Assembly: GCA_015039365.1 (NCBI GenBank)
Contig: WION01000031.1
Location: 124,001-188,000 of the forward strand
Reading direction: 5' to 3'
Length of the DNA: 64,000 nucleotides
DNA from: Amanita rubescens
Taxonomy: Eukaryota; Basidiomycota; Agaricomycetes; Agaricales; Amanitaceae
Shown here: positions 61,314 to 64,000 of the stretch, in pieces
Layout: each line of letters starts with the position of its first letter
How positions within the stretch are numbered: position 1 is the first letter of the stretch
Notes under the pieces: model-generated
Seen by the model: only the letters and a program-made list of their open reading frames with translations
Databases searched by the model: none
Told to the model about the DNA's origin: nothing
Translations under genes and position numbers: made by a program

Positions 61314-62165
61314 AAAAGAACTTCACAACGGGCTTGTCCCCAGGCGGATACCCTGGATCAGTGGACTTGCGAAGACAGATCGGAAGCGCGAAGATCTGTT
61401 TACCAACCTAGCGGAAATTTGTAGCGTGGCATTGCCAACCAAAACACGGACACACCTCTGTTAGCATGCGCGATTTGCCTGTTCCAGAACTTTGAACCAC
61501 GAATATAACTTTAGCTTTGAGAGGTCTCCCATTGCTCCCTTCATGATAAATATCTGCGTGTTCGAGATGCTTGATGAACTCTGTGGCAGAATCTCCAATG
61601 AATTGTTGCATGTATGCCTTGCCGAGTCCTTTGAGAAATGAGTCAGTGGTCGATCAGGTTAGCTGAGTAATCGTACTTTTATCGTGGAGACTAGGAGTGT
61701 ATGGCGCATAAGTATAAAAGGAGAGATAAAGCAAAACGAGGCTTGCATGCTCTCAGCTTGTCCATCGACAAAGAGATCTTCGGCTGGTCTCTGAAGTTTC
61801 GCTGTGCCAGTACCAAATTACAATATATCATCTTCGGGGCGAGCAAGGCACATACGATGCGTAATCAGGCCCTCCCAATCTCCTTTCTGTACTATACTCT
61901 TCCATTCCTCGAACTCGCCGTCATTCAAGCTCTCTACAAGCTCTTCAATATCTTTGAGCGTCGGAAGGTCGATAATGTTCTTTTGTAGAGCTGTCCGCGA
62001 CACTATCGACGAGTAATGAAAAAGAACCAAAGTTAACACATATTGCAGCTTTTTTTTGCCACCCCCGGCCCTGATTAAGTGATCTGACCAATCTTCGGCC
62101 TGAATCATCTGCGCCTTGAACTCGTCCACTAGAGCCTGCGGTATGGGGAACGAGGGAGGAGACAT
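61314..62165 (-). pseudogene. NTPase-nuclease family copy C, N-terminal part
   Basis: The 5' third of copy C starts MSPPSFPIPQALVDEF at 62165, has the helical N-terminal region (DGEFEEWKSIVQKGDW), and after an intron FIKHLEHADIYHE and the P-loop VVQSSGTGKSRMLTEV (61440-61520). It ends at the copia insertion inside the segment that reads KPVVKFF. It has the same Ser in the loop as copy A where B has Gly. Confidence 0.78.
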
Positions 62166-62605
62166 AAGAGAATAACGAATGTTGTCTTACGTCGTTGAAT
62201 AGGGGCGGTTTCGTAGTAACGCGTTAGTACTAAAGTGCGTTACTACTACTCGCTTTGCAGCCTGACCCTCTCTAAAAGCTTCGTCATTTGGCTAGTACCA
62301 GCAACTCGGACAGATGGGACCGCATCTTGAGCATTTGGATGAAGGGCTAGTTTATGAACGTGAGCCTGATGTACAGCGTCTCGAGCTTAATGGTTATTCC
62401 TGTGTTCCAGGAAATGTGCATTTGGCATGGGTTACTGTTAGTCGTCTGATTATGTAGCGCAACGTAAATGCATCAACTATATGATAATCCACCTGCCTGC
62501 CTGGCACATTCAGAAAGCAAACGCAACGCTATAGTTGCAGGTGAAATCAAGCGGTATAAAGTTTGAGCATTTCCTCCTCCCGTTGCCAATGATACATATA
62601 TTGCA
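62166..62605. other. Spacer between COG6 3' end and NTPase copy C 5' end
   Basis: About 440 bp. It should contain the promoter of copy C and the COG6 polyadenylation region. No other feature is recognised. Confidence 0.55.
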
Positions 62606-64000
62606 TCATACAGGTGCGTCCCCCTCTAGCCCAAATATCTGCCATAACAAGTGCACCTGTCCAAACGGTCTCTCGCTCCCAAGCAAAGTAGAAGCGGCCT
62701 CATACTTGTTTTCTGAACTCCGCACATGCTCGCATATAGTTCTATACGCGCGCACCACCCGCTCTAATGCCGCTTGATGAATTTGGGCATGGTACCGTTG
62801 CACTGTCAGCTGAGCGAGGCGCGAAGAGTGCACAACCTCGGGTCCCGATAGCCACATGGAGAAATGCCGAAGTGCCTTTTGTAGATCAGATGGCTGCATC
62901 CCTGGAACATGCGATAATGGTTCCTATTCACGTGCGTGGCCCAATCAATTTCTTACCACACCAACATCGATTCTCCAACGCTCACCTGATGATGATGTCC
63001 CTCGCATATCTCCATCGCCTCTTCAAGGCCTGCTTCGGACATGATGTTTTCGTACTGATTACAACAGTGCGGCGTTTAACGATTTGCAATACAAAGAAAT
63101 GAAAGGGAATGGAGAAGATACTTGTACGTACATGATCGTTAATAAGGAACGCTACCCTCCCGTCAACAACCCCTTGGATCACTTCTCGCTTTTCCGATGT
63201 GAATTGGTATGGCTCTAAAACAGTCTGGGAAGGTGTCAAGACACGAATTGTTAGATAACCGGGATAGACTAGCTACCTGCAAATATGTCAACGCATTCAA
63301 AACATAGACTGGTTGATCCCATTTTGGCCTATGCCTCTTCTTGTCTTCACTCATGGAAACAATCGTTTCCAGTACAGGGTCGACCATGATATCCAACTGT
63401 TTACGAAATCCTGATACACGTGTTGTTTCATCTTCATCGCCGAGGAAGGAAGATTGATACACGACCATAATCTCACGCAAGATCTGGCAATGGTCCAAGA
63501 TTGCAAGAGATGGCGACAGGGACGTATCATCCAGGTCCTAAACGGGTCAGTACGTCACACAGCCCGAAGAAAGCCGCCTCACGATAGGAACACGAAGTAA
63601 GGCACGTCCTTGTGCTTCAATGGAGTCAAAGAACACCTTAAATGCAACGTCCGTTATCCTAGACAGGAAGTGTCAAATTTAGGCCCTGCGAGCGAAACGG
63701 GGGGACATACTCTTCCAACGTTTTGGAGACAGTGGCGTCTTCGCCAAGTGTTCGACGCATTGTGACAAGATAAAATTGTACGAGATTTGCAATTTTGTAT
63801 GAAACGATACTGCTTTCTTGCGAACGGACAGTTTGTAGAACACGAATCTTTTCATAACGAGGACATGAGTACTTTCATGGACAATATGAGGACGCCATAC
63901 CTTGAGAGGGTTGCACAGTTTCCCCACTCCATAATCCATGAGTTCCCGAATCCATTCTTCTTCCTCGTTTTCGTTAAACTTTCTTACACTGCCAACCATC
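62606..64000 (-). CDS. COG6: COG6, conserved oligomeric Golgi complex subunit 6 (C-terminal part)
   Basis: Exons visible: 64000-63901 (continues off-window), 63847-63711, 63658-63583, 63537-63277, 63224-63132, 63054-62986 and 62893-62606; all join in frame. The product contains GSVRKFNENEEEEWIRELMD, SYKIANLVQFYLVTMRRTLGED, DHCQILREIMVVYQSSFLGDED, TVLEPYQFTSEK and the C-terminal KYEAASTLLGSERPFGQVHLLW typical of fungal COG6. The COG complex tethers retrograde vesicles at the Golgi. The last exon ends LEGDAPV. Introns are 45-92 nt. No lesion is seen. The N-terminal half lies to the right of the window. Confidence 0.92.

Noticed and set aside
61440..61520. Gly-to-Ser change in the P-loop of copies A and C as a dead Walker A
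   Set aside because: The changed residue is not the core Gly-Lys-Ser. GTGKS is intact in all three copies, so ATP binding is not obviously lost.

Overview
The window looks like nuclear DNA of a filamentous basidiomycete, probably an Agaricomycete. Protein genes are split by many 45-60 nt GT-AG introns. The gene content fits: a cerato-platanin, fungal ATP synthase subunit j, COX16, VPS11, COG6, a NACHT P-loop protein and TKL-type kinase genes. The species cannot be named from sequence alone.

Layout. (1) 1-10589: two chromovirus-type Ty3/gypsy elements, one inside the other. 'Gypsy-A' (minus strand, running off the left edge) sits in the gag gene of 'Gypsy-B' (plus strand). (2) 10744-12305: a dead Tc1/mariner element with about 350 bp inverted repeats. 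(3) 13294-13815: a solo Gypsy-A-type LTR beside a decayed TPR gene. (4) 15734-24412: a compact host block of cerato-platanin, VPS11, ATP18, COX16, adenylosuccinate synthetase and an ING/PHD protein, with divergent pairs sharing about 90 bp. (5) 24659-30599: a NACHT NTPase, a G-domain GTPase and a TKL pseudokinase, all on the plus strand, which resembles a fungal NLR/STAND-type signalling cluster. (6) 31071-62165: three tandem minus-strand copies (A, B, C) of a P-loop NTPase plus putative PD-(D/E)XK nuclease gene of Crinkler-like architecture. Each copy is broken by a transposon: copy A by an internally deleted hAT that itself contains the complete Gypsy-C; copy B by a solo copia-type LTR; copy C by a complete Ty1/copia element. 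(7) 62606-64000: the 3' part of COG6.

The most unusual content is in the retroelements. In two gypsy families the sequence next to the 5' LTR is not tRNA-like. It is a 12-14 nt perfect complement of the LTR about 31-34 nt downstream of a TATA box, as expected for Tf1/sushi self-priming. All three gypsy copies carry a slippery heptamer (GGGTTTT or GGATTTT) directly followed by the gag stop codon, with pol in the -1 frame. Gypsy-B and Gypsy-C carry an extra 736-residue ORF3 that overlaps the end of pol and has a CX2CX4HX4H knuckle. The copia element carries a Met-less, membrane-tailed upstream reading frame whose stop codon is one base from the gag start. The 5-bp target duplications (GTGCC, AAAAG, AGAAG, GCGTG) and the apparently identical LTR pairs of Gypsy-C and the copia element point to recent transposition.

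Coordinates of spliced genes were built by hand from splice consensus and reading frame. Product names come from recognised motifs, not from database searches.
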